Assembly (NCBI GenBank): GCA_013399305.1
Contig: VXAI01000038.1
Span: forward strand, 1,315,194-1,379,193
Reading direction: 5' to 3'
From: Rostratula benghalensis
Lineage: Eukaryota > Chordata > Aves > Charadriiformes > Rostratulidae
Length of the DNA stretch: 64,000 bases
Shown here: positions 50,201-62,749 of the stretch, one piece after another
Position numbering within the stretch: the first letter of the stretch is position 1
How the letters are laid out: every line of letters starts with the position of its first letter
The notes under the pieces: generated by a model
Database searches by the model: none
Seen by the model: only the letters and a program-made list of their open reading frames with translations
What the model was told of the DNA's origin: nothing
Translations under genes and position numbers: made by a program

Positions 50201-53200
50201 TGGTTGTTACCCAGTGTCTGAGCCATCCAGCAGGTATCCTCCCAGGCTGCCCAGCCTCAGCCAGTTGTGTGGAGCAGGTTACTTTCAGGGAGTCAATGAA
50301 ACATGTTCTAAAACTGTCCTGTGTTTCACTCCATTGCTGGTTTGGCTGCAGGTCTTAAAGCAGATTTGCCATAAAATCTAGTGGATGCGTACATGTTTTA
50401 ATCATCTGGCTTAATAGGGTGGCTCTTGTGTTAAATATGCTGCATGGCTGAATGTTTGAACCGTACTGTGCTGCTGGAAAATCCATCTCTGATGAGATTT
50501 CACTGGGAGTTAACAGAGTGATATAAAGAAATGAAGTTAAAGGGTGATTTAACAATCTACTGTTTATATAAAGTCAAAACTTTTTTGAAGAATAAAGACT
50601 TTTAACTTGAAATGCTGGAATCAAAGAAATTAATCAAGTGACCTTTTATTATGGAGAACTTTATTGAATTCCTTTTTGGTAATTTAGCAGTTCCATATTC
50701 ATAAAAGTTCTCTGTGATTGTTCAGCACTGACTTAGGGCATTCCATGATTCTTCTAGATAAGGGACTTTTGGGGTATTTTTTGAAGAGGAAACGCATTGA
50801 TTGTGAAATGTCAAGTCAAGTGTGATGTACAGTGTATATACCTAGTTTGTAAAGAGTTTTCCTTCAGAATCATATATTTTGAAGGATCCTTAAAGAGTGT
50901 TAAGTACTTCGGAGACATTTTTATTTTACTTAAAACCACAACACTTGGAAGTACATGAGAATTCAACTTCATGTTAGCAGAACTTTTCAGACTAGTTCTT
51001 CCTTTTAAGCAAAGTCAAGTACTCAGGGAACTACTGTGGGGAGTGAGACATGCACATCTGACCTGCCTTTGACTGAACAACTTTTTAAGTGCATCTCCTA
51101 CCACCAGGGAAAGTGCCCTGCTATAGGATGAGCTGCAGTCACTCTGCTGGGACAGGCTGCTCCATCCTGTTTGAAGATTCAAGTGTAGTTCAGTGCTTTC
51201 TCATCAAGTAACGCTTGCTGAACGCGCACCCTGATCAAACTCCTAGTTTGATTTGTTCCAGGACTAATAAGACCTCAAATGTTTCTGTCGGTATAAGTGG
51301 AAAACCAACTTTTATCCTATGTGCACTTGTGTCACATAAATACTTAAAATTATACATATGCTGAAGCAGGCCTGTGACAGTAGATGGTTTTGTTCTTTTC
51401 ATCTTCAGCTTTAGAGAGCATTTGGTGGAAGGGAGTGGTAGTGCTGACGATGATGTGGCAGTTGCAAAATGGTTTGTGTCCTCTTCTACCCTTTGCAATG
51501 TTGCTAACTATAGGGAAAATTCTTAAGCTATGGATGCTGTGAAGACACTCTGTTTATTTGAACTCTATAAAATATACTTTCCACCAGATTTTAGTTAAGC
51601 TGCTTTTTGTAATCATTAGACTAAACAAATAGCATTTACTAACTCAGCTGCTAATTATAGTATTTATACTAAATAATACAAATTGTGTTTATGCCATAGT
51701 AACAATATGAATGGAAGTCTTCATCTTGAAAGGGGGTTGGCTTTTGTAAGCAGGGATCCCGCTGTTTATCTGAGTAAAATGAATATTGCAGACTTTTCTG
51801 ATAGGATGAAATCCAGGCTTCTTGGGTATTTGAAAAATTAAGCTGAAAGTGAATTCTCCAAATCCTTCTTTCCCTATAAAACCAAATGACAGCATTACAA
51901 TATAGGAATGCTGAAACATCGGAGTTTTCACTCTAATCTACACTTTAGCTTGAAATATCATCAATTAAAGTAATTAAGATAATAGATTCCGATTTCAAGT
52001 AAGACAAGGAGTGCAGACGTGGTGCTCTTGCTTGTATTTACAGTTGTCCAGCTTAATGAATATTAAGACTAGTGCATGGATTCCCACAAAATAGATGTGG
52101 GAGGTTGTAGTAACTACTCTTTTCCTTCTTTTTGAGAGATCTTCTGAGCAGCACAGACTGTTTTAGATAACAGAAATTGCTGTGAAAGGAAGGGGATTAA
52201 TGAATATATTAATCTTGAAAGATTTGTTTTTGCAAATTGATTATTTTGTGGGGCAGTTTTTGTGTCTTCAAAAAGCTGTCTCTTTCTAGCAAACTATCAA
52301 ATGCTTCTTAAAACGAGCATTTTGTAGCATTAAGGAGAGCAGAAATTTGGGCAGGTGGAGGGTTTATTGGTTGCTTGTTTCTAAAATATATCGCTCACTG
52401 TGCACAGAAAAGTACAGGCTGTGACAAGTTAAATGTCTAGAAAATGTCAGGCATGGAGAGGTGACAGAAAAGCGTGGTGGCATTAAACTTTTAAGCTAAT
52501 GAGGAGTTATTTATGAAACATTGTTATTTTCATAACATAAATGTTATGAAACATTTCTACCTGTAAGGTGTATGTTAATGCTGATGTTAAAATTGCCATA
52601 GTGTGATTTTTGTCTGATTGTTGACGCTGCTCATGGGAAGTGACATGGCACATGGTAGCATGTTGTGTAGGTGATGTTGCAGGGTCCAGGGCTGTCATGT
52701 GAGTCAAAATAGTAGCTAGACCATCTTCTCGCTCCTGTAGGATCCAGAAATCCATTGGGTTTTTGAAACGATGACTCCTTTAAGGGGGAAAATGAGGAAA
52801 AGTCTGATAGGATAGAAATATGATCCTTTTTCTGAGGGAGTACACAGAGCAGTTTTTGTGTTTTTAAGAGAGACAGATTAAGATTCTCACTGAAGAGTTG
52901 GGGAGCGTTTTCACAGATACATTACGGAAAGCATGTTTTGCCATGTAAGATTTATAATAACCATCTAAGTGTTTTGTATGATTTGAGCCTGTTGGATTTC
53001 AACAGCAAATCCCGGCTGTAGCAGTGACAAGCAGAGTGCTTCTCTGCTCCAGGGGTTATGTTATCAGAGCCAGAAGGCAGGAGGTGACTCTCAGTGTGTA
53101 GAACTGGTCAAAGAGCTCTTGGAATCAAAACACCCACAAAGTGCAAATATTCATTGTTATCTCCCAGGCAACCCCCCGGGCATGCCCCACCTGAGGAGCC

Positions 53201-55870
53201 CTGCGCTTCAGAGTGCCCCTGGGGACTGCTTGTCACCTCCCCATGTGAGTGTAGATGTGGAACGCCTCCAGTTTCACCCTCTTCACCAAACTCAGCAAGC
53301 AGAGCCCCTCTTTTGTTATAACTTAGCATTCGTGCTCTTTTGAACTCTGAGAAAACCACTTTTGTTCCAGAATGGAGCTGTAGATTTTGCAAAATCTTCT
53401 CCATTAAATGAGGTACCGAAGGAAAGAAATTACAAGTAAGGTAAAGTGATGATGACTGAACAAGTCGTTGAGCTCTGTACTCACTTTCCTTTCATGTTCA
53501 GGCTATTACAAAGTCAATTTAAATGGAAAAGTAAGCATATTGCCAACTGTTAGGTATGTTGAGAGAAAATTGTGTGTGTATAATACAGATCACTGAGTAG
53601 TGTTTTCCAATTTACAGTGCTTCCAGGAGTGGGATGAATCCGTATCTTTGTCTGTTTCCAGCGAGTCCTGTAGAAGTGCATGTCCTTGGTTGAAGAACAG
53701 CCATGGAACTGTATTTCTAAGTGTTGCTGTTGCCTGCACACTGTTTTCTTTTTCCCCTTTGCCACTGTACAGTGGTATTGCAGGCAGGGAGGTTCTTTCT
53801 TCTCTCTGGTGGGTGTTGGAAATAAAGTGGTTTTCCAGTGTTCAGTTCACTGCTTGAATTACACTGGGACCTAAGATTTTCTATCCTGTTGTCATATTTT
53901 ATTGTAAGACTACTGATTCGTAAGGAAAACCTGTATTAGACCACTAAGGGGTGTTAAATGAGTGTAATATATGGAGATGATTTTTTTTGCCTGCTGTTCC
54001 TGTTTTGTGAGACCTTGTCATAGCAACATCTAGTCTTGGTAACTCAGAAAATTAAGCTGTGTTATTAGCTGTATGTACTTATTTGGACTTGTGAACTGAG
54101 TTCTTTCAATGCAGGCAATATTTTTTTTTTTTTAATTCATGTGAGGCAGGGAAAGCACTTCAGAAAATCAGTGTTGAATCTTTGAGAGCTAAGATTCCAA
54201 TGTAGTTTCCCTATCTCTGGCAGTGGGTTGGTGTGCTGTCACTGATAATTCAGCGTCTGCATCCATGATATGATATCCAAGAACAATTCTCATTAGTATC
54301 ATAACATTTATTTCCATTGTGTTACAGTATTTGAATGCCTTAAATTAGTTGCCTAAGACGGCAAGATATTACAATTATGATATTTGGATTCTTGGATGTC
54401 TGTGCACTGGAGAAATCCCTATTAGCAGGCACAGTCTTGTAGTAAATAGCACTGGAGAATTGCAGAGAAAGTAGATGTGCAGTAGCAGGAGTGCCAGTGT
54501 AATTATATTTTGTTCGTCTGTGTGGTTACTCCTAGGGGAGAAGGAAGTTGGTAATTGAAATGATGAGGTACCAGTATTATTGTGGCATTAGCCCGCACAC
54601 AGGCAGTACTCAAAGCTTTGTCGCTTCCTAGTGGAGCTTTCTGTATGATTCACTCAAGGTAGTAGTATTTAGAGTAATTACGGGAAATAGGAGCTTAGCT
54701 ATATAGGGGTAATAATGACTATAGAAGTAGCAATAGTAATGATAATTTGAGATACCTGGTGACAATCTGTTCCTCTTTACTTCGGCAAGCGTATAGTTAG
54801 AGCCCTTGGTAGTTTGGAAATCAACTGTATTATTTCTCTAACTGACAGATTTTATGCAATCAAACACCTTATGCTTAACCTCTGGTTGTATTTGCCCTTA
54901 TTTTTTCCTGACCTTGAATAAATGATTGTCATTTTATGGTTTAGCCAAAGTCCTTGAAATGTTCCTCTCCAGAAAAGGACTCAATATCGCTGTTCTGTTC
55001 CCAGAAGATTGCTGGGTACAGTGAGGGTGGAAACCATTTGCTATTACTTAATGAAAAAATGTCCTCCATAAATCACCTCTTCAAGTGGAGCCCACAGTGA
55101 AACAGCATGAGTCTTTAGCACTGCCAGCACTCTAATAGACTTATATATCCTGGGTACTCATTATTTGCTGGTTGTTAATTATAGAGTGTGTTTAAGACAG
55201 GAAATCTGGTGTGCTTCTTAAGGAAAAAGCAGCATGCCCTATCCAACTCTTTAAAGGGAGAGAGAACAGGCAGAGGAGGGGAAGGAAATGTCTTTTGTTT
55301 CAGTTTAAAGGAATGGACTATGTACTTCACCTACAATGAAACACATCTGATGTTTTAAAACTGGCTGGGTTGTTTTTTTCACTTTTTACACCTGAATATT
55401 GATGCTAGGGAATTTAAGACCTCTAGAGAAGTTGCTGCTGTGGTGATTTGGGTGCACTTCTTTGGGAGAATTTGTTTGTTGTTATGGAAGAAAGTTCCTC
55501 TGGGTTACCTATGTGAAGGATGTCCCTGGGGGAGTAAAACTGGGGCTTTAAGATCTTTGTGCAGCTCCATGCTTATTAGATCCGTTAATCTAATTAAGTG
55601 GTTTACTCTGACTTCACACAGGCATGAATCAGAAGCAATTCATCTTGAAAGTCAGCTTTATGAAATCATTATAGTGGTGGTGGGGAGATGAGGGCTAAAT
55701 CCAGTGCCAGTGAAACCACCGGCTGCTACTCTTTGCTCCAGGAGATCACTTTCACATTTTAGGTTCACTCATATGTCACTGGATAAGCTAGATAAATACA
55801 GCTTTACAGCAAGAATTGGCAACCCGGGTTTTCCTTCCTCCAGGCAACCATTTTAACTGCTGCCCTCTAG
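47241..55870. other. Non-coding stretch, no gene seen
   Basis: About 8.6 kb without a supported gene; open frames reach 118 codons (49463-49819) without recognisable domains. A (TTTA) short repeat lies at 49790-49806 and a palindrome with flanking direct repeats at 52511-52556. Unique sequence near 55560-55680, containing GATCCGTTAATCTAATTAAG, looks preserved. No mobile element was recognised. Confidence 0.5.
52511..52556. repeat. Palindrome plus direct repeat cluster
   Basis: TTTCATAACAT (52528-52538) and ATGTTATGAAA (52541-52551) form perfect 11-bp inverted arms around AA. The word TTATGAAACATT occurs at 52511-52522 and again at 52544-52555, so a shared TTATGAAA module appears twice forward and, in part, once inverted within 46 bases. 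Confidence 0.75.
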
Positions 55871-55873
55871 TCA
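55860..55873 (-). promoter_or_regulatory. CTCF-like core motif, minus strand
   Basis: On the minus strand TGACTAGAGGGCAG matches CCASYAGRKGGCRS at 12 of 14 positions (first two differ). It is weaker than the matches at 2638 and 22553 and points towards them. Confidence 0.25.
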
Positions 55874-55903
55874 TGCTTCTTTCTTACTCTTCCCTTCTGG
55901 AAG

Positions 55904-56128
55904 GTTTATTTTTCTGTCAATGGCATAACTTCAAAAGAAGAGCTAGAAGAGATGGTCCTCCCCAGCACAGCCACTAGTGTGGTGTTGGTGACTCCCTCTT
56001 CCGATGGGGAAGGACAGGTGATGACCCCGCTCAAGCAGAAGAGAATGCCTGATGTTGGTTGCCTGCTTTCCAAGCTGTCTTACGGAAGGGAACAACTGAA
56101 AGCTTCATCTTCCTTCTCCTTTGGCTGA
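55904..56128 (+). CDS. Candidate terminal exon, unrecognised protein
   Basis: A pyrimidine-rich run (TTCTTTCTTACTCTTCCCTTCTGGAAG) ends in AG at 55902-55903, and an open frame of 74 codons follows to TGA at 56126-56128. It has no internal start required by this reading. The peptide has protein-like composition: VYFSVNGITSKEELEEMV at its start, a serine/threonine/valine stretch, a basic PLKQKRMPD segment and an SSSFSFG end. The same frame is blocked by TAG at 55868-55870 on the upstream side, which suits an exon boundary but also chance. I recognise no family, and no companion exon was found. Confidence 0.2.
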   Translation, partial: VYFSVNGITSKEELEEMVLPSTATSVVLVTPSSDGEGQVMTPLKQKRMPDVGCLLSKLSYGREQLKASSSFSFG

Positions 56129-57844
56129 AAGAGTGCCTGCTCCTGCTTGAAAGGGAAGACTTGGAGAGTTAAAGTAAAAGACAGTAAAGGTGGCACATAA
56201 CTGGAATTTGTAACCAGGCTTTGTTATTCACCTCCTCTTCTTTGAGTGTCATAGCAATAAACAGCTACGGGTTGGTTATAAATAGGCTCACGGGTGACCT
56301 TAGAAATAGTATTATATTTAGATATTGGGGAAAAGAAAACTGGCTGCTATATTTGAGGTGTTTCATGTAAAGCTGTCATACCCCTTGGAAGAAAGAAAAT
56401 AATGGTAAAACCAGATTTCTTGATAGCTAATGATGGTCATTTGTCAAAAAGAGGGAGGGAGAGACAGCATTCTTTTCCTTTTTGTATCTTAAATTCTAAT
56501 AACCTATGCATACATTGTTCAGTACACACTAACACTCAAAACTTTATTCCATATCTTCTTGGCTCCTCTCAGATATCATTGAGCAAGGAAGGTGCTTAAA
56601 AAATAACTTTATTTGGATGGAGTAGTCTTTGCTCCCTGTCCAATACATGTGTTTTGCTTTGCAGCAGGAAGGAGTTGATATAAAACTGATGACAGACTGC
56701 CTCTATGGACAGGTACTTGGCTTCCTGTGAGATGGCTGTGCATGCTCACATTGTTGTATCAGACCAGGAAATCACCTCCAAAAGTATGGGTTATTACTTA
56801 ACAGTGCTAAAGACAACTAATGTAGTGAGTTCCTTCATAAAACAGCTTTATTGTGCTATAGGTTTTAATGAGGCTAATTACATGCAATTTATATCAATAA
56901 TCTCTCAGGCTTTAAACCAACAGTATTAGACAAATGGTATTAGAAGCCTCTATTTCCTTAAGAATACTTGATGCCTTTGAAGACGTTCTTGTTTTGAGTT
57001 ATTTGATGTAATGTAGTCATTATATAATTTTTGTTGTTGCATAAATGTCTATTTATATTGATAGGATATAATCTTCATTCATAATTTTTCAGGAGGTGAG
57101 TAACTTTCTAAAGTCTTTTTGGTAGAAGCACTGGCAGAGTTGAGGATTGAAGTTGAGACTTGCCTATACCCAGAAGTGGTAGAAGAAAAACTTTTCAAAT
57201 TACTGAGAGAAAATCTGACTAAAATGAAAAATCTGACCTGGAATGTTGCCTGGAATTATGTGTCAATATCTCTGAATTACAGCACATGTTTATTTAAGTA
57301 CAAACTTGGAGCAAAGTTGGTAGCACAAGTGCCCTACACATACCATGCTTGTGCACTATGATGTGTCGTGCTTGAGGTTTAAGAGAGTATCCTTCTTAAG
57401 GTTATATAAATGAGGAAACTGTGTCTGAAATGTATGTGGCCTTTAGAGAAGGAGATGCCCAAAGAACAGTAGGGCCACTGACAGAACATGTGATAAATTT
57501 TTGAGTTCGAATCAACTCTCTGTTGCTTTCTTGATCTATGGAGTTGGATGCCTATGTGGACATCTATACATGCAGGAAATTTATGATTAGATGACAGCAA
57601 TAGTATCTTGGCCTTTAGTTGCTGGGAGAAACTGGAATCTCTGGTTCCAATCCAAAACATACATCCGTGTTCAGCATTGGCTCAGAGGGCTGGCCCTTGT
57701 TCTTACTGTAGCTTGTGAAACTTTGTCCCAAGTCCAAAGGTCCTAGGAAAATTGTGACATTCCTTAGCGGTAACAGAACACTGTCTCCCAGAACATCCTC
57801 ACGGACAAAACAATTAAATGTGGGGTAGAGAACTGGGCAGGTGC
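56129..57844. other. Non-coding stretch, no gene seen
   Basis: AT-rich unique DNA without supported genes. An 'AAATGAGGAAACTG' word at 57408 hints at a remnant of a MIR-type SINE, but the flanks do not follow. The last 200 bases could include a more decayed upstream part of the CR1 that starts at 57845. Confidence 0.5.
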
Positions 57845-58438
57845 TTGAAAACTGGCTGAACTGCCAGGCTGTCAAAGGGTTGTGACCAGCAGCATAAAAT
57901 CTGTCTGGTACTGGTCAGCCTGTGGTAGTACCCCAGGGTTATTACTGGATCCAATATTGTTTGACATCTCCATTATTGACCTGAAAGGTGGGACAGTGCA
58001 TCTGCTGCATGCTTGCAGGTGATGCAAGAACTGATGTGCTGTCTCAGGAGTGCTGGTTCAGTTCTGAGTGACCCTGTACAAGAGAGATATGGACTTTCTG
58101 GAGAGAGCCCAGCAAAGGGCCACAAAGACCATCTGACCTTAGAGGAGAGGCTTAGAGAGCTGGAACTGTTCATCCTGGAGAACAGGAGGTGCAGAGGGGC
58201 ATTCTGTCAGTGTGTTTAAATACCTGATGTGGGGGAGTGATGATGAGGGAGTCAGGCTCCTCTTGGTTCCCAGTGCAATGGGCACAAATTGAAACACAGA
58301 AAATGTAGGAGTTTGGAAACTGAGGAACCTGTTCTGCTTAACCTTCCTTTGAGGAGGGAGGTTGCACTAGATGATCTCCAGAGGTTCCTTCCTAACTCAC
58401 CTGTGACTGAGATAGAAAGGATTATTCTGCGATTGTGT
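57845..58438 (+). mobile_element. CR1 LINE, old, includes reverse-transcriptase remnant
   Basis: The longest CR1 piece here. It begins with 'AACTGGCTGAACTGCCAGGC', followed by 'GGTAGTACCCCAGGGTTATT' and 'ATTATTGACCTGAAAGGTG', which are the decayed reverse-transcriptase region; the position of the catalytic FADD motif is disrupted (GCAGGTGATGCA). It then jumps, probably by internal deletion, to 'AGAGAGCCCAGCAAAGGGC', 'AGAGGAGAGGCTTAGAGAGC' and 'TGCACTAGATGATCTCCAGA', and ends near ATTATTCTGCGATTGTG. It has several stops and indels and is non-functional. It is clearly older than the copy at 15487. Confidence 0.88.
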
Positions 58439-61400
58439 CTCCAGATCTTTGTAATGAATCCAAGAATACTTGGTGATATTTTTATGTTCCATTTATACCT
58501 GCCTGTTTCTTCACCTTTCAGTGCTATTTTTAGACAGAAAAACTACATTGAGGCCTAAGATTGTAGTAGTATACTGCTAATACTGCTAGCCAGAGTTCAT
58601 CTGTATCTCCTGGCCTGAAAGCCTTTATTTTTTTTCTCCTTCCCTAAGGAGTTCTACTCTAAATATTTTTTGGCCTTTGTGTTTTGGCCTTGATAAAGAG
58701 TGGGAAGCTTGGCCTGCCAGTTCAATAATGGTCTTTCTGTGTTCAGGCAGCCACCAGCTGTATAACTATTGCTGATTGCCTGAGATGTCTGTAAAAAAAA
58801 AATTTTAAAAATCCTAATTTTGTAGCATTTTTAGGACACTTGCTCAGTCTTTGCCTCAAAGGCTATTTCCAGATGCCCATGAAGGTAGCATTTGGGTCCT
58901 TTAAGCCGTTCATGGAGTGTCTGTTGCCTGATTCAGCACTGTTAGCTTAACCTGTATAAATAACAGCACTGCTGACTTGGCTCATTTGGAAGTGGGTCTG
59001 GGAGAGGTTACCTGACCCACCCCCCCGCTGGTGTTCTCATAGGGGCAGTAACCTCACCTGGAAGAGTTGAGCTGCTGTTGGAAAAACGAACTTCAGCCTG
59101 TATCCATCTTCACCACAACAGCAATCGCTGCAGAAAAGCATTTGCTTTCCTGTCTGATAACGAGGTGCAGTGGTTGGGGCAAATTTACGGAGGTCAGAAT
59201 TGCCATAAAGCAAATGGGAAATTTGGACAAACCACAAATGCTGAGGTTGGTGGTAGGCTGTGTTGTGTGTGCTGTTATTAGTACCTCTCCAGTTGTTTCA
59301 GACCTGTGCCTTTGCAATGATCTTCTGTAGTACTAAAAGGCACCGCTTTAAGGAATGCGTCACTGCAGTGACCGTGGGACATCATTATGTTGTACAAAGG
59401 AGGCTGCTTAAACCTGTGAACTCCAGCTGTGACTTCAGCACATTACTTACTGCCTGGAGGTGGTGACAGCCCTTCGAGGTTGTTGTGTGGCCAGGGCTGT
59501 GGGGGTCAGGGGCCAGCCCTGTTTAGAAAGCTGTGTCTAATAGTTGGCAATCCATAATAGTCTCGTAAAGTGATCCTTCTTGCGCTGTTTGTGAAGGGAG
59601 TGCTCTTTGCAGTCTGGTTTCCTGAAGGCATGGTAAAGATAAGGAGACTTGAAGAATCAGATGGCATAGGGAGCTGCAAAGGATAAACTTACTTCTCCAC
59701 TGAATGCAAAATATGGAAGGAACAGAAGACCAAGTCAGGACTTGAAAATACACTGCAGGGGAGAGAAGACAGAGAGGAGCCCCGTGGTCTGCAAACCCTG
59801 CTGGAGGAAAATCTGCTGGTTTACATTGACTGTGGCTCAGCTTCGTTTCATCCTACCAACCCAAGGGGAGCTTGCTTACCCATCCCAAAGCAAGTCTGTT
59901 ACTATGTGGAAGGGTTTAGATGAAGATTATTTGGTTTTTGAGGTACCTTCTGCCTACAAAACCAATATTTATATGAAGTTTTACATAGATCATACAATCC
60001 TTCTTCCATTTTTTGGTCAATAAAAAAAAAAAAGGAACAAAGGTGTCTTGAAATATTTAGGATCTGGCCAGTGATGTGCTTTGCTCTCACCAGAAGGAGG
60101 CTGAGGGCCCTTCCACATTCCCTTGTGCTTCGTTATTTGTCTCAGCTTTTGCATAAGGAACAGATACTGGTTTATCTGGTGTGATATATACTACTGTTCT
60201 GCAGACACCTCATTTAGAAAATAGTTTTTATGTGAAGCCTTCCCTGGCAAACTCACAAGCAAATAAGAAATGCATGTTTTCTAACTAATGGCACATTGAC
60301 CATCAGCTGAACTTCAGCAGGCTCAAGTGCTGATTCTTCTTTTCAAATTTCTTTTTCCCCGAGCCTTTCCTGGAACATGCCAGAAGCATTGGAGAAATTA
60401 GGAGGTATATGATAAATTGGCCACAAGGCACAGATGCAGTAATCTGTGTGCCTTTCTAAAATAACTCTCTTAAGGGGAACTTTTATGTCATTATTTCTTA
60501 GCTACGCTGGTTATCAGAATAGCTTTGCACAGTGGCATATATCATGCTTTTATTTTAATTAAACATATCTCTTAGAAGAGCTTGTAAAACTGTAGCTGGA
60601 GATATTTTATAGGATTTGAACTTGAGGTCACTTTATTCTATCCATCTCATTTGCACTCAGTAGCTTCTTCACATTCTCTGTGAGCAAAGGGTACCGGGCC
60701 AAGGGATGTCGGTGTGGGGAAAGAGCATATTTTTTGCAAGGTAGCATTTTTTACTTCAGGAGATATTTTAGAGGGGGTTTTTTGGTTTGGGTGGTGGGGG
60801 GTTGGTTTTTTTGTTTGTTTGGGGTTTTTTTTGTTTGTTTTTTTGTAATGTAGCTCTATATCATACTTACTTAGTCTTTTACAGCAGAAGACTGGCCATT
60901 TATTTTAGCAACTTTACCCCTTTTTCCCCAAACCGGTCCATGTGTTTTCTTACACAACTTTGGTCTATGAAGCGTGTCTTTATTTTCCTTTATGACATTC
61001 CCAGACATTGTTTGCAAGCACTAGAGGGTAAAGTTTTGATCGTATTTAAACCTTAGTGTTTCTACAATTACCTTTTAAAAATATTTTGTGTTTTGTTCCT
61101 TAGTAGCAAAGAGGCAGATGTGTAAAATGCCCAGTTCCTAAGAATTGTCTGGAAGGCAGAGCTGAGGGCAGTAGTTCCAGTAGAAGGTAATGTTGAAGTA
61201 GATTGGCATAACAGAGTTTTAGTAGAAAGAGCATGCATAAAGACATATATGTGAGAGAGTATATTAAATGGACTCGTGTCAGGATTCATTTGTTATATTT
61301 ACTAGGCATTTTTTTGCTCGCTATACAAGTACCCTTTATTACTGTATTGAATTTCAACATCGTCTCCTTCTAGGGAAGATGCATTTTTTCCTTTTTGCGT

Positions 61401-62467
61401 GCTGCAATTTACCTTTTATTATCTTCCATCTAAAATCAAAGCCACAAATGATATAGTTCAGTGTCGTGGTACTGCGGAATAAGGCGGTGTTTCAGTGCAG
61501 TGACTTCTGCATGGTTTATTGGTAATTTGGCTGCCTCCCTTGAGCTAAACCAGATAAGGTTTTACAATGGTGTTGTTGGCTGATGTTTGTGGCATGGATT
61601 TGCTAGGACTGAAAAAAGCAATTCCCTTGGAATTTTCGAATGACTCTTCTAAACCTAAATCTTCTAAATGTGTGCTGTTATGTAGGACAAAGCCATTGCT
61701 AAGTTACTTAATCTTTATCAGAGAAACTTTCTACAGATCTTGTATTAGCTTTTTATACAATTCCCTAAGACACCAAGTGGTTGATGCTGAGATGTGAGCT
61801 GTGTCTTTTTCACGAGACAGAATTTCTAAGTTTACTTAGAAATACAGAGAAGAGATTGTTCAATCTGCAGCACTGCAAAACTGTCCCTTAACTTCATAGG
61901 GCTGTTACGGTAATGGCAAAGGCTGGGATATCAGCTCCTCTGTGAAAAAGAAGCTTAGCTCTGGCAAATATATTTTAGGTGATTTCGCAGTTTGCAAGCT
62001 CCAAAACTCATACACATTTTAAAAGCTCTCTGGGTTTTGGCTGTTGTCTTAGAGTACATGAGCCAAACCAGCATAGGTTTTTGTCCTACTACAAGTGCAG
62101 ATATCCTTCCAACCCCTATTTTTTTAGTTGTTTAGTTTATAAAATGTAAACAAAGTGTGAAAGAAACTGAATGATACCTTACATCATTACAAACACGTGG
62201 TTCAGGAATCAAAATTCTGAATTAACCCAGTGGTTCCATTTTTACATAAAAAAGATTATGTCTATCCTGAAATCTTACAATATTGTGGTATTCTTGGCTT
62301 TAAAAAAATATACTTCGATGATAGTAATAGTTTGAACTTTCATAGCACCTTTGGGCTTTGACCTGCAAAGTTAATAATAGAGTATTAGTCTTTCTAAATA
62401 CTCGTTGCTCCTGCATGAAATACAGCTGTTCCATATTTATCTTGAATATATTTTATTTGTATTTTAG
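58439..62467. other. Non-coding stretch, no gene seen
   Basis: No supported gene; open frames stay below 94 codons. A G/T-rich tract occurs at 60774-60846 and an AATAAA directly fused to an A run at about 60020-60031. The segment 59020-59560 has higher GC and looks unlike its neighbours, but I cannot assign it to any family. Confidence 0.5.
60774..60846 (+). repeat. G/T-rich low-complexity tract with G runs
   Basis: Guanine runs of five, three, six and four bases are separated by T-rich spacers of 11, 4 and about 19 bases. Long loops make it a non-canonical G-quadruplex candidate at best. It parallels the tract at 16649. Confidence 0.7.
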
Positions 62468-62497
62468 AGCTTCTACAACTAATGAATCAAATGTGGT
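62468..62497 (+). CDS. Possible exon start truncated by assembly gap
   Basis: A T-rich run ending TTTATTTGTATTTTAG (AG at 62466-62467) is a credible splice acceptor. The 30 bases after it are open in one frame (SFYN- or ASTTNESN-type readings) until the N run begins. So little sequence is left that no protein can be named, and the right side of the gap does not show an obvious donor. Confidence 0.15.
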
Positions 62498-62749
62498 NNN
62501 NNNNNNNNNNNNNNNNNNNNNNNNNNNNNNNNNNNNNNNNNNNNNNNNNNNNNNNNNNNNNNNNNNNNNNNNNNNNNNNNNNNNNNNNNNNNNNNNNNNN
62601 NNNNNNNNNNNNNNNNNNNNNNNNNNNNNNNNNNNNNNNNNNNNNNNNNNNNNNNNNNNNNNNNNNNNNNNNNNNNNNNNNNNNNNNNNNNNNNNNNNNN
62701 NNNNNNNNNNNNNNNNNNNNNNNNNNNNNNNNNNNNNNNNNNNNNNNNN
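62498..62749. other. Assembly gap, 252 N
   Basis: The run of N is 252 bases long, an odd number that suggests an estimated rather than placeholder length. Open frames drawn across it are meaningless. Confidence 1.

Noticed and set aside
57404..57430. Possible further MIR fragment
   Set aside because: Only about 14 matching bases; the flanking sequence does not follow the MIR consensus.
57500..57516. GAGTTCGAATCAACTC word resembling a tRNA T-arm
   Set aside because: No acceptor stem, D-arm or anticodon arm could be arranged around it.
60014..60031. AATAAA fused to an A run, as in a retroposed mRNA tail
   Set aside because: No upstream mRNA-like body or target duplication is visible.
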